The translations under genes were made by a program, and so were the position numbers. The notes below the pieces were generated by a model. That model was not told the origin of the DNA. It saw nothing but the letters and a program-made list of their open reading frames with translations, and did no database searches. Of a stretch of 64,000 bases of DNA, positions 55,651 to 64,000 are shown piece after piece. Origin of the DNA: Acidihalobacter_A sp037381185. Lineage in GTDB: Bacteria; Pseudomonadota; Gammaproteobacteria; DSM-5130; Acidihalobacteraceae. The stretch's first letter is position 1; every line of letters begins with the position of its first letter. The stretch spans positions 1 through 64,000 of the forward strand of contig NZ_JARRQY010000020.1 of NCBI RefSeq assembly GCF_037381185.1, read 5' to 3'.

Positions 55651-58575
55651 CTATTCGCTCGCCCCGCTGCCTTCCAGCGCACGCAACAACACCTCCGCAC
55701 TGTGCAACGGCAGTCTGCCCGTAGCCTGGAACACCTGTTCCCGACAGCTGTAGCCGTCGGCGATGATCAGCGTCTCGTCCGCCGCACCGCGCACTGCCGG
55801 CAGCAGCCGCTCCTCACCGATGCTCATGGAGACTTCGTACTTCTCCACATCGAAGCCGAAGGCGCCGGCCATGCCGCAGCATCCCGCATCGAGCATGGTC
55901 ACATCCAGTCCGGCATCGCATAGCACGGATTCCGTGCTTCCCATGCCCATAACCGCCTTCTGGTGGCAGTGTCCGTGCACCAGGGCTTTGCCCTGCATAC
56001 CTTTGAAATAACCACCCTGTTTTTCGAGAAATTCCGGCAACAGAAACACCAGTTCGCTCAATCGCCGGGCCCTTTTGTCATCCGGAAAAAAATTCAACAA
56101 CTCGTCCCGGAAGGTCGCGACGCACGCAGGCTCCAAACCGATTACGGGCGTATCCGCATCGATGGCGTTAGCGAGCACCCGCATGCTGTGTTCCAGACGG
56201 TGGCGCGCGGAGTCCAGCATGCCGAAGTCGTATAGCGGCCGCCCGCAGCATACGAAGCCGCGCGGCACTTCGACCCCGAAACCGGCGGCATTGAGCACCT
56301 TCACCGCAGCATCCAGCGTCTGCGGATGGAAATGGTTATTGAAGGTGTCCGGCCACAGTACCACCTTGCCCCGGTTCGCAGCATCCCGGACTTGCGCGCG
56401 GAAGCTGCGGTTGAACGGGCGTCGGAACAGCGGAATGCTGCGCTGCGGCGCAATGCCCGCAACCGCCTTGAGTAGACGGGAAATGCCGGGCGCGCGGGTC
56501 AGCGCGTTGACCAGCCACGGCAGGCGGCCGGCGATCCTCGCCCACTGATGGATCAGGCCGATGGTATAGGCCTGCGGCGGACGCCGGTGATGTTGATGAT
56601 AGTGGTGCAGGAATTCGGCCTTGTAGCTGGCCATGTCGACCTGCACCGGGCATTCCGCCCGGCAGCTCTTACAGGACAGGCACAGGTCCAGCGACTCCTT
56701 GACGTGAGGATCGTCCCAGCCGCCGCTCAGCGGATCGCCCTGCACCATCTCGAACAGCATGCGTGCACGACCGCGCGTCGAATCGCGCTCCTCGCGGGTC
56801 GCGCGGTAGCTCGGGCACATCACGCCCCCCTCGTGCCGACGACACTTGCCGGCGCCGACGCAGCGCCCGGCGGCCTTCGCGAAGCTGCCCTCGTCGCGGT
56901 AGAAGGACATCACGGTCGGCGGATCGGCCGGCCGGTAGTCGGGGCCGGTACGCAGGTTCTCGTCGAGCCGGTATGGATCGACGAGCTTGCCGGGATTCAT
57001 ACGGTTGTGCGGATCCCAGATCGCCTTGAATTCGCGGAAGGCCTGCATGATCTCGGCGCTGTACATGCGCGGCAGCAGTTCGGCCCGCGCCTGGCCGTCA
57101 CCGTGTTCGCCGGACAGCGAACCGCCGTACTTGACCACCAGATCGGTGGCCTCTTCCATGAAGGCCCGCCACTGCGCGAGCCCCTGCTCCGAATGCAAAT
57201 CGAAAGTGACCCGACCATGGATGCAGCCGTCGCCGAAATGGCCGTAGAGCGAGGAGCGGTAGCCGTAGCGCTCCAGCAGCTTGCGGTAGTCGCGCAGATA
57301 GTCGCCGACCTGTTCCGGGTCGACTGCAGCGTCCTCCCATCCTGGATAGGATTCGGGCTCGCCGGGCACCGCATTGGTCGCCGCCGCGCCGTTCTCGCGA
57401 ATCGACCAGACGACACGCTGGTCGCGCGGGTCGGCGAACACTTCGCCGCCGGTCAGCGCGCCTATCGTGCGCTGACCGGCCAGCGCGGCCTGCGCCCTGT
57501 CCAGCGCCTCCTCGCGGGTCTCGCCGCCGAATTCGACCATTAGCCAGGCATCGCCACCGGGCAGCAAACGGATGGCGCCCAGTTCCATGCCCTTCTTGCG
57601 CATGTCGTTGATGATGTTCTCGTCGAGTCCCTCGACGCATAGCGCACCCTGCTCCACCAACTTCGGGGCATGATCGGCTGCCACGCAGATGTCCGCATAG
57701 CCCAGCACGAGCAGAACGCGGTGACGCGGACTGGGCACAAGGCGTGCCGTCGCCGACAGCGTCACCACGCAGGTACCCTCGGTGCCGACCAGCGCCCTGG
57801 CGACGTTGAAGCCGTTCTCGGGCAGCAACTCCTCCAGATTGAAGCCCGACACGCGCCGGCGGATCTTGGGAAACTGCGCGCGGATCGCATCCGCGTAACG
57901 GTCGCGCAGCGCTTTCAGGCCGGCATAGATTTCGCCCTTGCGCCCGCCTTCGTGGATGATCGCCTCGAGTTCCGGCTCCGGGGTAGGTCCAACCCGCATG
58001 CGCAAACCGTCGTAGGTCAGGATCTCCAGCGCTTCGATATTCTCCGCGGTCTTGCCCGCCATGACCGAATGCGCACCGCAGGCGTTGTTGCCGATCATTC
58101 CCCCCAGCGTGCAGCGGCTGTGAGTGGAAGGATCGGGGCCGAAGGTCAGCCCGTGAGTCTCAGCAGCATCTCTAAGCACGTCACACACCACACCGGGTTC
58201 GACCTCGGCGGTCCGGGCCTGCGGATCAAGCGTCAGCACACGATTCAGGTACTTGGAGGTGTCCAGGACGACCGCGACGTTGCAAGTCTGCCCCGCCAGA
58301 CTGGTACCGCCGCCACGCATCAGAATCGGCGCCTGGTGGCGCCGGGAGACGGCAACCGTTTCCACGATGTCGTCAACAGTGCGGGGAACGACGACCCCGA
58401 TCGGCACCTGCCGGTAGTTCGAGGCATCCGTCGAATACAGCGCGCGGCTACCTGAATCGAAACGCACTTCTCCCGCGATGACGCCCCGCAACTCGGTAGC
58501 CAACGCCCCGGCCACCGTCTGCTCCCCTGCCGGGCCATCTGTTGAAAATTGCGTATTCGCCATCGGATTTCCCAT
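55651..58575 (-). CDS. FAD/4Fe-4S D-2-hydroxyacid dehydrogenase, YdiJ type
   Basis: A 974-residue fusion that oxidises D-2-hydroxy acids (D-2-hydroxyglutarate or D-lactate). The N-terminal FAD_binding_4 domain (about 60-260) has MRGGGTSLAGQ and GGMIGNNACGAHS. The FAD-linked oxidase C domain (about 270-545) includes GHFGDGCIHGR and LSGEHGDG. A ferredoxin-like domain carries CLSCKSCRAECP, and two CCG cysteine-rich motifs follow (GFVCCGRPLYD and DAGCCGMAG). All redox motifs are intact. The start may be 58575 or 58563. Whether lactate or hydroxyglutarate is the substrate cannot be decided. Confidence 0.9.
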   Translation of the reverse strand: MGNPMANTQFSTDGPAGEQTVAGALATELRGVIAGEVRFDSGSRALYSTDASNYRQVPIGVVVPRTVDDIVETVAVSRRHQAPILMRGGGTSLAGQTCNVAVVLDTSKYLNRVLTLDPQARTAEVEPGVVCDVLRDAAETHGLTFGPDPSTHSRCTLGGMIGNNACGAHSVMAGKTAENIEALEILTYDGLRMRVGPTPEPELEAIIHEGGRKGEIYAGLKALRDRYADAIRAQFPKIRRRVSGFNLEELLPENGFNVARALVGTEGTCVVTLSATARLVPSPRHRVLLVLGYADICVAADHAPKLVEQGALCVEGLDENIINDMRKKGMELGAIRLLPGGDAWLMVEFGGETREEALDRAQAALAGQRTIGALTGGEVFADPRDQRVVWSIRENGAAATNAVPGEPESYPGWEDAAVDPEQVGDYLRDYRKLLERYGYRSSLYGHFGDGCIHGRVTFDLHSEQGLAQWRAFMEEATDLVVKYGGSLSGEHGDGQARAELLPRMYSAEIMQAFREFKAIWDPHNRMNPGKLVDPYRLDENLRTGPDYRPADPPTVMSFYRDEGSFAKAAGRCVGAGKCRRHEGGVMCPSYRATREERDSTRGRARMLFEMVQGDPLSGGWDDPHVKESLDLCLSCKSCRAECPVQVDMASYKAEFLHHYHQHHRRPPQAYTIGLIHQWARIAGRLPWLVNALTRAPGISRLLKAVAGIAPQRSIPLFRRPFNRSFRAQVRDAANRGKVVLWPDTFNNHFHPQTLDAAVKVLNAAGFGVEVPRGFVCCGRPLYDFGMLDSARHRLEHSMRVLANAIDADTPVIGLEPACVATFRDELLNFFPDDKRARRLSELVFLLPEFLEKQGGYFKGMQGKALVHGHCHQKAVMGMGSTESVLCDAGLDVTMLDAGCCGMAGAFGFDVEKYEVSMSIGEERLLPAVRGAADETLIIADGYSCREQVFQATGRLPLHSAEVLLRALEGSGASE

Positions 58576-58741
58576 CGATCAGTTCAACGCCGCTGGCACG
58601 GGACGGGCCAAACCTACATTGTGAAGCATCCACACGTACTCGGCACAGCGGCAAAAACACGGTCGGTCATCGCAGTTGCGACGGCCGACCTTTACGAAAA
58701 CGACTATCGGGCCCCTGTGGTCCGGGCAACCTGACGGATGC

Positions 58742-59725
58742 TCAGTTACCCGCCGTGGATGGTACGGCGCGCAACACGGACGCGTCGGCCTGCTCCGCAG
58801 CCGAAACCGCAAGCTGCTCATGCCCCGAATGCGGCAGCGCCTCCTGCAGCCAGGAAGTCAACACCTGCATGGCTTCCGCATGCAGGGGGTGTCCGACCTC
58901 GATCCAGTCGAGATGCGTCGCATCCGGAAGCTCAACCAGCACTTTGGGCTCGGCAGCATGCGCGTAGAGACTGCGGGCCTCGTCGATCGGATGCAGGCCG
59001 TTGCGGGTGCCGTGCATGATCAACAGCGGCCGCGGACTGATCTTGTCTGCCACCTTCTCAGGCTGAAAGCGGTAATAGGCATCGGCGGAATATAGATACA
59101 TTTCTATGCCGAAACGATCATGCTTGGCATACATCTCGCGATCCACGTCCGCGCGTGTAACCGGCTCGAGCGGTACGATATCCCAGGGACTGACCCGCTC
59201 CGCTTCGCCCGTTAGCACGCGTCGGACGCGATCGGCCTTGATGCGATCCTGCATCGCCAGCCACTCCGGATACGTACGCGAATCGCGCACCGCCCGGCCT
59301 CCGTCACCGATACCGCTGAGGCAGGCCACCGCCGCCACGCGTTCATCCTCGGCTGCAGCCTGTACGACGACGCCACCACCGAATCCCCAGCCGACCAAGG
59401 CCACGCGGGAGGCATCGATCTCGGGCTGCTCGAGAAGATAGGTCACACCATTCAGGGCATCCTCGACCTGTTCAGACGGGAGCAGGCGACCACGATCGCC
59501 ATCGCTGGTACCAAACCCCCGGTAGTCGAACGAGAAGCAGGCGATTCCCGCTGCCGTCAGCGCATTCCAGAACTTTTCCGGAATCAGTTCCTTGAGACCC
59601 TGATAACCGGAACAGAACACGACCGCAGGATAACCCCGTTCGTTGGCCGGGGGCACATCCGGAAGCTGCAGCAACCCGTCGAGCCGCACGCCATCGCTGT
59701 AAAACTCACATTCACGCGCCTTCAC
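58742..59725 (-). CDS. Alpha/beta hydrolase with Gly at the nucleophile position
   Basis: A 327-residue alpha/beta-fold protein of the dienelactone-hydrolase/BAAT-like branch. It has an N-terminal beta segment (ARECEFYSDGVRLDGLLQLP), a FDYRGFGTSDG loop and a C-terminal LIMHGTRNGLHPIDEA segment with ATHLDWIE. The nucleophile elbow reads VGWGFGGG, so the usual Ser of GxSxG is Gly; other residues around look normal. It may be inactive, use another residue, or bind its ligand only. GTG 59725 is chosen because AGAAGG lies 8 bases upstream; 59734 is also a GTG. Divergent from the rpiR-opuC operon. Confidence 0.78.
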   Translation of the reverse strand: MKARECEFYSDGVRLDGLLQLPDVPPANERGYPAVVFCSGYQGLKELIPEKFWNALTAAGIACFSFDYRGFGTSDGDRGRLLPSEQVEDALNGVTYLLEQPEIDASRVALVGWGFGGGVVVQAAAEDERVAAVACLSGIGDGGRAVRDSRTYPEWLAMQDRIKADRVRRVLTGEAERVSPWDIVPLEPVTRADVDREMYAKHDRFGIEMYLYSADAYYRFQPEKVADKISPRPLLIMHGTRNGLHPIDEARSLYAHAAEPKVLVELPDATHLDWIEVGHPLHAEAMQVLTSWLQEALPHSGHEQLAVSAAEQADASVLRAVPSTAGN

Positions 59726-59772
59726 TGTAATCACCTTCTCTGGTTTGGGGGGTAGACTCCAAATCCAGTATG

Positions 59773-59784
59773 ATTCAATTGAAT
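59773..59784. promoter_or_regulatory. 12-bp palindrome, probable RpiR operator
   Basis: ATTCAATTGAAT is a perfect palindrome in the AT-rich gap between the divergent hydrolase and the rpiR gene. It is a good candidate operator for the regulator, acting on both directions. Confidence 0.5.
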
Positions 59785-59904
59785 TTAGTTATCAATAAAA
59801 AGACTCATATGATTCTTATTGTTTCCATGCAGCCCATCGCCGCCTCATTAACCGCCGGACTTGACAGCCCAAAAAGCGCACCCTATCGTTCAGCACGACT
59901 CTAC

Positions 59905-60873
59905 ATGAATAATTTGATTCAAATGACTTCGACTCAGGGTGATTTCTTCACACGCTTGAGAGCCGCGCACAGCACGCTCTCGCCCAAGACGCTGGCGGTC
60001 GCCCGCTTCGTCGAAGCACATTATTTGGACGCGGCATTCATGAGCACGCGCGAGCTGGCGGAAGCGGCCGGCGTCAGCCTAGCCACGGTCGTTCGTTTCC
60101 CGCGCGCTCTGGGTTACAGAGATTTCGACGCCCTGCGCGCCGCCCTGCAGGATCAGGTCAATATCGACCTGACGGGGGTCGAGCGGCTGCAAAGCCTGCC
60201 GAGCGGCAATACATCGTCAGCGGCATTGCTGCGCCGCATCATTGACGAGGAGATGGAAACCCTGCGCGCGCTCGCACACAATTTTTCCGAGGCGCAGTTC
60301 GAACGCTTTGTGGACAATCTCCACGACGCACAGCAGGTGGTGATCCTCGGTTTCCGTTATGTCGCACCGCTAGCCGACTATCTTGCCTACTCCTTGAACA
60401 AGATTCGCCCCGGGATCGAGGTATACACCCAAGCCGATTCAACGCTATACGACAGAATCGCCCAGCTCGAAGACACAGACATCGTTCTCGGTATCGGCTT
60501 CGCCCGCTATCCGTCCGACCTGATACATCTGCTGCATTTCGCCCATGCCCGCGACCGACGCATTCTGTGCATTACCGACAGCACGCTGTCGCCGTTGCTG
60601 CCGCTGGCCCACGTCAGCCTATTCAGTCGCGGCACGATTCAGGATTTCGTCGGTTCGCTCGCAGCCCCCGGTGCACTGATCAACTGCATCGCCTCCGAAC
60701 TGGGGCGCCGACTCGGCGACAAGGCCATGTCCCGTCTTGCCGCAGCGGAAAAGGCTGCGCAGGCCGGTGGCATCTACGCCGGAGGGAAACCACCCGCCAG
60801 AACCGGCGACACTTGGCGCAAGTCCATTTTGCGCCGTCCTCGCGGCACCCAGCCCGAACGCCATAACGAATAA
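59905..60873 (+). CDS. MurR/RpiR family transcriptional regulator
   Basis: A 322-residue regulator with an N-terminal RpiR helix-turn-helix (about 20-80, MSTRELAEAAGVSLATVVRFPRALGY) and a SIS domain (about 125-270) that senses a phosphosugar or another small ligand. The N-domain begins soon after ATG 59905 (59923 also possible); a start at 59770 would add about 45 unstructured residues and cover the palindrome, so it is less likely. It stands 13 bases before the first permease gene and probably controls the transporter. Confidence 0.85.
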   Translation: MNNLIQMTSTQGDFFTRLRAAHSTLSPKTLAVARFVEAHYLDAAFMSTRELAEAAGVSLATVVRFPRALGYRDFDALRAALQDQVNIDLTGVERLQSLPSGNTSSAALLRRIIDEEMETLRALAHNFSEAQFERFVDNLHDAQQVVILGFRYVAPLADYLAYSLNKIRPGIEVYTQADSTLYDRIAQLEDTDIVLGIGFARYPSDLIHLLHFAHARDRRILCITDSTLSPLLPLAHVSLFSRGTIQDFVGSLAAPGALINCIASELGRRLGDKAMSRLAAAEKAAQAGGIYAGGKPPARTGDTWRKSILRRPRGTQPERHNE

Positions 60874-60886
60874 CGGAGCCTGACCG

Positions 60887-61546
60887 ATGATCTCAGCCGG
60901 GCAGTTCTACAGTTACCTGCAGTACCGCTGGCCGCATCTACTGGGCCTGACCATCGAACACATCGTGGTCGTCACGATTTCGATCATCATCGCATCGATC
61001 ATCGCCGTCATGTTGGGCGTGTCCCTGTACCGAACCCGCCAGCCCGCCAACGCGGCGCTGACCATAGCCAACATCTTCGTCACCATCCCCTCCTTCGCCC
61101 TGTTCGGCCTGTTCATTCCCATCCTAGGCCTCGGCTACCCGCCCACGGTCACCGCCCTGGTGATGTACGCCCTGCTGCCGATACTGCGTAACACCATCGT
61201 CGGATTGCGCGGGGTCGATCCGGCAATTACCGAGTCCGCGCGCGGCATGGGGATGACGTCGCGCCAGATCCTTTGGCACGTGGAGCTGCGGCTCGCCTGG
61301 CCGGTGATCATCACCGGCATCCGCGTCGCGACGCTGATTATTCTCGGCATCGCCGCCATTGCCGCGTACGTCAACGGCCCGGGCCTGGGCAAGAACATCT
61401 TCACCGGTCTCGCCCGCCTGGGTACCGCTCAGGGCTTCGACCTGGCCTTGAGCGGAACGTTGGGCATCGTGATTCTGGCCGTTGTTTTCGATCTATGCCT
61501 GGCCTTGTTCGGCTGGCTCACCACACCCCGAGGAATGCATGACTGA
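60887..61546 (+). CDS. OpuC-type ABC transporter permease (first)
   Basis: Inner-membrane permease of a glycine betaine/choline/carnitine-type importer, 219 residues with about 6 helices. The BPD_transp_1 EAA-like loop is ITESARGMGMTSRQILWHVELRLAWP. It overlaps the ATPase gene by 8 bases. Similar to OpuCB/YehY-type permeases; substrate inferred from the set. Confidence 0.88.
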   Translation: MISAGQFYSYLQYRWPHLLGLTIEHIVVVTISIIIASIIAVMLGVSLYRTRQPANAALTIANIFVTIPSFALFGLFIPILGLGYPPTVTALVMYALLPILRNTIVGLRGVDPAITESARGMGMTSRQILWHVELRLAWPVIITGIRVATLIILGIAAIAAYVNGPGLGKNIFTGLARLGTAQGFDLALSGTLGIVILAVVFDLCLALFGWLTTPRGMHD

Positions 61547-62576
61547 CCGAAAGCAAACCACCAGCGAAGAGGTCATGATCGGCCTCGAAGAACTGTGCAA
61601 GCGATTCCCCGGGCACGACGTAGCTGCCGTGGACAATCTCAGCCTGAACATCCATAGCGGAGAAATCGTCGTCTTCGTCGGTCCGTCGGGCTGCGGCAAG
61701 ACCACCACCATGAAGATGATCAACCGCTTGATCGAACCGACTTCCGGACGCATCTTCCTGGAAGGAGAGGACGTCAGCCACGTAAACCCCGATCAACTGC
61801 GCAGGCGCATCGGCTACGTCATCCAGCAGATCGGTCTGTTTCCGCACATGACCATCGCCGACAACATCGCAGTGGTTCCGCGTCTGCTTGGCTGGGACAA
61901 GGCCCGCATTGCCCGCCGCGTGGACGAACTGCTGGACCTGATCGGCATCCCCCTGGAATACGGCCGCCGCTACCCGAAGGCGCTGTCCGGCGGACAGAAA
62001 CAGCGCGTCGGCGTGGCCCGCGCGATGGCCGCCGACCCTCCCGTACTGCTGATGGACGAACCCTTCGGCGCCATCGACCCGATTACGCGAGAACGGCTGC
62101 AGAACGAATTTCTCCGCCTGCAGGAACGCATCCGCAAGACCATCGTCTTCGTCAGCCACGACATCGACGAAGCGGTCAAGATGGGCGATCGTATTGCGGT
62201 GTTCGGCGAACGCTCGCGCATTATCCAATACGACACTCCCGAGCGCATACTCACCGCCCCGGCCAACGACTTCGTCCGCGATCTGACCGGTAGCGGTGCA
62301 ATGCTCAAACGTCTGGCACTGTCGCGCGTCTGCGACATCGGTCTGCGGGAAGTCGCTGCCGCGGCTGACGTCCAACCTACGGACACCATTCATCGCGACG
62401 CCACGCTGCGCGACGCCCTGGACAAAATGCTAACCAGCGACAACGACCGACTGGTCGTCGTCGATCACGAAGACACCCCCTGCGGCATGCTCGACTTCAC
62501 GGACATGCGCCATGCGCTGCGCACGCTTAACATGCACAGCCGCTACGAGCCGTGCGACGCCGGTGAAATCTCATGA
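61539..62576 (+). CDS. OpuC-type ABC transporter ATP-binding protein
   Basis: A 345-residue ABC ATPase of the QAT (quaternary amine transport) family. Walker A GPSGCGKTT, Q-loop VIQQIGLFPHMT, signature LSGGQKQRVGVARAMA, Walker B LLMDEPFGAID and the H-loop VFVSHDIDEA are all present. The C-terminal part (about 270-340) resembles a CBS module, which senses ionic strength in OpuA-type transporters. ATG 61539 has GAGGAA upstream. Confidence 0.92.
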   Translation: MTDRKQTTSEEVMIGLEELCKRFPGHDVAAVDNLSLNIHSGEIVVFVGPSGCGKTTTMKMINRLIEPTSGRIFLEGEDVSHVNPDQLRRRIGYVIQQIGLFPHMTIADNIAVVPRLLGWDKARIARRVDELLDLIGIPLEYGRRYPKALSGGQKQRVGVARAMAADPPVLLMDEPFGAIDPITRERLQNEFLRLQERIRKTIVFVSHDIDEAVKMGDRIAVFGERSRIIQYDTPERILTAPANDFVRDLTGSGAMLKRLALSRVCDIGLREVAAAADVQPTDTIHRDATLRDALDKMLTSDNDRLVVVDHEDTPCGMLDFTDMRHALRTLNMHSRYEPCDAGEIS

Positions 62577-63346
62577 GCAGCGCATCGGACAGCCTTGCCG
62601 TCGGGTCCACGCCGAACGGCTGGCTGCAGCGCTGGCGCAGGCATTTCTACATGCCGCTGGCCCTGACCGGCGTATGCATCGCACTGTACATCTGGATCGA
62701 CGGGATGCAGCTCGACAGCATAGAGCGTCGCAGTCTCAACGCGGCCGTCATCGGTCACTTGCTGTCGCAGCAGATCGCCATCACCGTGGTCTCCGCGATA
62801 CTGGTCGTAGCCATCGCCGTTCCGCTGGGAATACTGCTGACGCGGCCCTACGCGCGGCGCCTGACCACGCCGATCATCAGCGTGGTCAACATCGGCCAGG
62901 CGGTTCCGTCCATCGGCGTACTGGTCCTGATCGCCATCTTCTATGGCCTGGGTTTCTGGCCTGCGGTCGCCGCATTCGTGCTGTACTCGATCCTGCCGGT
63001 GCTGCGCAACACCATGGTCGGCCTGGAGCAGATCGACCCCGCATACGTCGAAGCCGGGCGCGGCATGGGCTTGAGTTCCGCCTCGGTGCTGCTGCGCGTC
63101 GAACTGCCGCTGGCGATCCCCGTCATGCTGGCCGGCATACGTACCGCGCTCGTCATCCTCGTCGGCACCGCCACGCTGGCCACGTTCGTTGGCGCCGGCG
63201 GCCTCGGACAGCTCATCGTCACCGGCAACAATCTCGGGCGCACCAGCATCCTGGTCACCGGAAGCACTCTCTCGGCGGTGCTGGCACTGTCCGTCGACTG
63301 GCTCGCAGGGATCGCGGAGGAACTGTTGCGGCCCAAAGGCCTGTAA
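62573..63346 (+). CDS. OpuC-type ABC transporter permease (second)
   Basis: A 257-residue permease, N-terminal tail then about 6 helices, with the EAA-like loop YVEAGRGMGLSSASVLLRVELPLAIPVM. Overlaps the ATPase stop by 4 bases (ATGA). Two distinct permeases plus one ATPase and a binding protein is the OpuC/OpuB/OsmF layout. Confidence 0.9.
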   Translation: MSSASDSLAVGSTPNGWLQRWRRHFYMPLALTGVCIALYIWIDGMQLDSIERRSLNAAVIGHLLSQQIAITVVSAILVVAIAVPLGILLTRPYARRLTTPIISVVNIGQAVPSIGVLVLIAIFYGLGFWPAVAAFVLYSILPVLRNTMVGLEQIDPAYVEAGRGMGLSSASVLLRVELPLAIPVMLAGIRTALVILVGTATLATFVGAGGLGQLIVTGNNLGRTSILVTGSTLSAVLALSVDWLAGIAEELLRPKGL

Positions 63347-63445
63347 ACACACGATCAACCAGGAGGAGAAGCCGCGCCAGCGTCCGCAAGAGGCACTACG
63401 CGCGCGGCACCATGGAGACAGACGCCCAACGGGCATCGTCCCAAC

Positions 63446-63469
63446 GGCCGGGGCATTCCGCCCCTGGCC
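63446..63469 (+). promoter_or_regulatory. Intercistronic hairpin before the binding-protein gene
   Basis: GGCCGGGGC and GCCCCTGGCC form a 9-bp stem with one bulged T and a 5-base loop, 20 bases before the binding-protein start in a 142-base gap. It may protect the downstream mRNA so that more binding protein than permease is made. Confidence 0.45.
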
Positions 63470-63488
63470 CTACCACTACGAGGGGAAT

Positions 63489-64000
63489 ATGAAGCAGCTC
63501 ACACATAAACGCGTATCCGCCGTCATCGCATTCGCGCTGGCGGCCTTAACCTGCATCGCCACTCCGGCCTGGGCGGAGAAGCCCCTGGCGCAACGTGTCG
63601 ACCTGTCAGGTGCCACCTTCACAGTGGGCTCCAAGGAGTTCACCGAGCAGCTCATCCTCGGCCAGATTACGATGCAGTTGCTGCAGGCCGCCGGCGCCCA
63701 CGTCAACAACCAGATTGGCATGGCCGGCTCCAATGCCGTGCGCAAGGCGCTGACCTCGGGCAAGATCGACATGTACTGGGAATACACCGGTACCGGTTGG
63801 ATCAGCTATTTGGACCACACCAGCGCCAACGGACAGGCCCACCTGTACAAGCAGGTCGCCGCGCAGGACCTGAAACAGAACGGCATCAAGTGGCTGCACC
63901 CCGCGAACTTCAGCGACAGCTACGGACTCGTCACCAATGCCAAGACGGCTGCGAAATACCATCTCAAGACGTTCAGCGACATCGGCCAGCTGATCAAGCA
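63489..64000 (+). CDS. OpuC-type substrate-binding protein (partial, runs off window)
   Basis: Periplasmic binding protein of the transporter; 170 codons are present and the gene continues past the window edge. A signal peptide ends at about AWA-EK (residue 29). The mature start TFTVGSKEFTEQLILGQ, SNAVRKALTSGKIDMYWEYTGTGW and the SDSYGLVTN segment are typical of the OpuAC/QAT family binding proteins. ATG 63489 follows GAGGGGA. Ligand (betaine, choline, carnitine or other) cannot be fixed from half the protein. Confidence 0.9.
   Translation, partial: MKQLTHKRVSAVIAFALAALTCIATPAWAEKPLAQRVDLSGATFTVGSKEFTEQLILGQITMQLLQAAGAHVNNQIGMAGSNAVRKALTSGKIDMYWEYTGTGWISYLDHTSANGQAHLYKQVAAQDLKQNGIKWLHPANFSDSYGLVTNAKTAAKYHLKTFSDIGQLIK

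Overview
The window is 64 kb of high-GC bacterial chromosome, densely coded on both strands. Conserved blocks point to a gammaproteobacterium: thrS-infC-rpmI-rplT-pheS-pheT-ihfA-merR, rpsO-pnp, guaB-guaA, and dksA-gluQ, together with an acs/DUF485/actP acetate module. A glycine betaine/OpuC-type uptake operon at the right edge suggests salt or osmotic stress. A Chromatiales/Ectothiorhodospiraceae-like (for example Acidihalobacter-like) host is a guess from gene content only.

Layout. 0-4.3 kb: tRNA-Ser(CGA), mltF, tadA, an aldo/keto reductase and an 840-base gene-free stretch. 4.35-17.5 kb: the most unusual locus. It is a three-gene envelope operon made of a roughly 1,680-residue secreted protein built from repeated PPC-like units, an alpha-2-macroglobulin with its thioester intact, and PBP1C. 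The first gene is broken by one base at a run of seven C. 17.8-22.0 kb: an accessory-looking segment with AT-rich spacers, holding an SmvA-type efflux pump, a divergent TetR regulator, a variant inositol-monophosphatase-family protein and an AraC regulator. 22.3-26.2 kb: guaBA and a decayed HD-GYP phosphodiesterase. 26.5-32.4 kb: xseA, a CbbY-like HAD hydrolase, dksA-gluQ and acs. 32.5-38.7 kb: DUF485/actP, a cNMP-CBS-nucleotidyltransferase protein, a DnaQ-like exonuclease, two unknown small genes and a YheT-type hydrolase, several overlapping by 4 bases. 38.7-49.0 kb: the large minus-strand translation and RNA block, ending with tRNA-Val(GAC). 49.0-52.7 kb: an unidentified membrane protein, uvrB and tRNA-Asn. 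52.8-59.7 kb: a small unknown gene, LysR with divergent azoR-pirin, a YdiJ-like FAD/FeS dehydrogenase and an alpha/beta hydrolase lacking the usual nucleophile. 59.9-64 kb: an RpiR regulator and an OpuC-type ABC transporter, whose binding protein runs off the window.

How the parts work together. The alpha-2-macroglobulin/PBP1C pair is known as a proposed trap-and-repair system for damaged envelopes, so the repeat protein made from the same operon is a candidate new partner. The acs-actP block imports and activates acetate. The translation block shows classical regulatory layouts: hairpins between rpsO and pnp, between rplT and pheS and between guaB and guaA, and an infC gene that begins at an AUC codon, as expected for IF3 self-control. 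The RpiR-OpuC operon stands divergent from the odd hydrolase across a perfect 12-bp palindrome.
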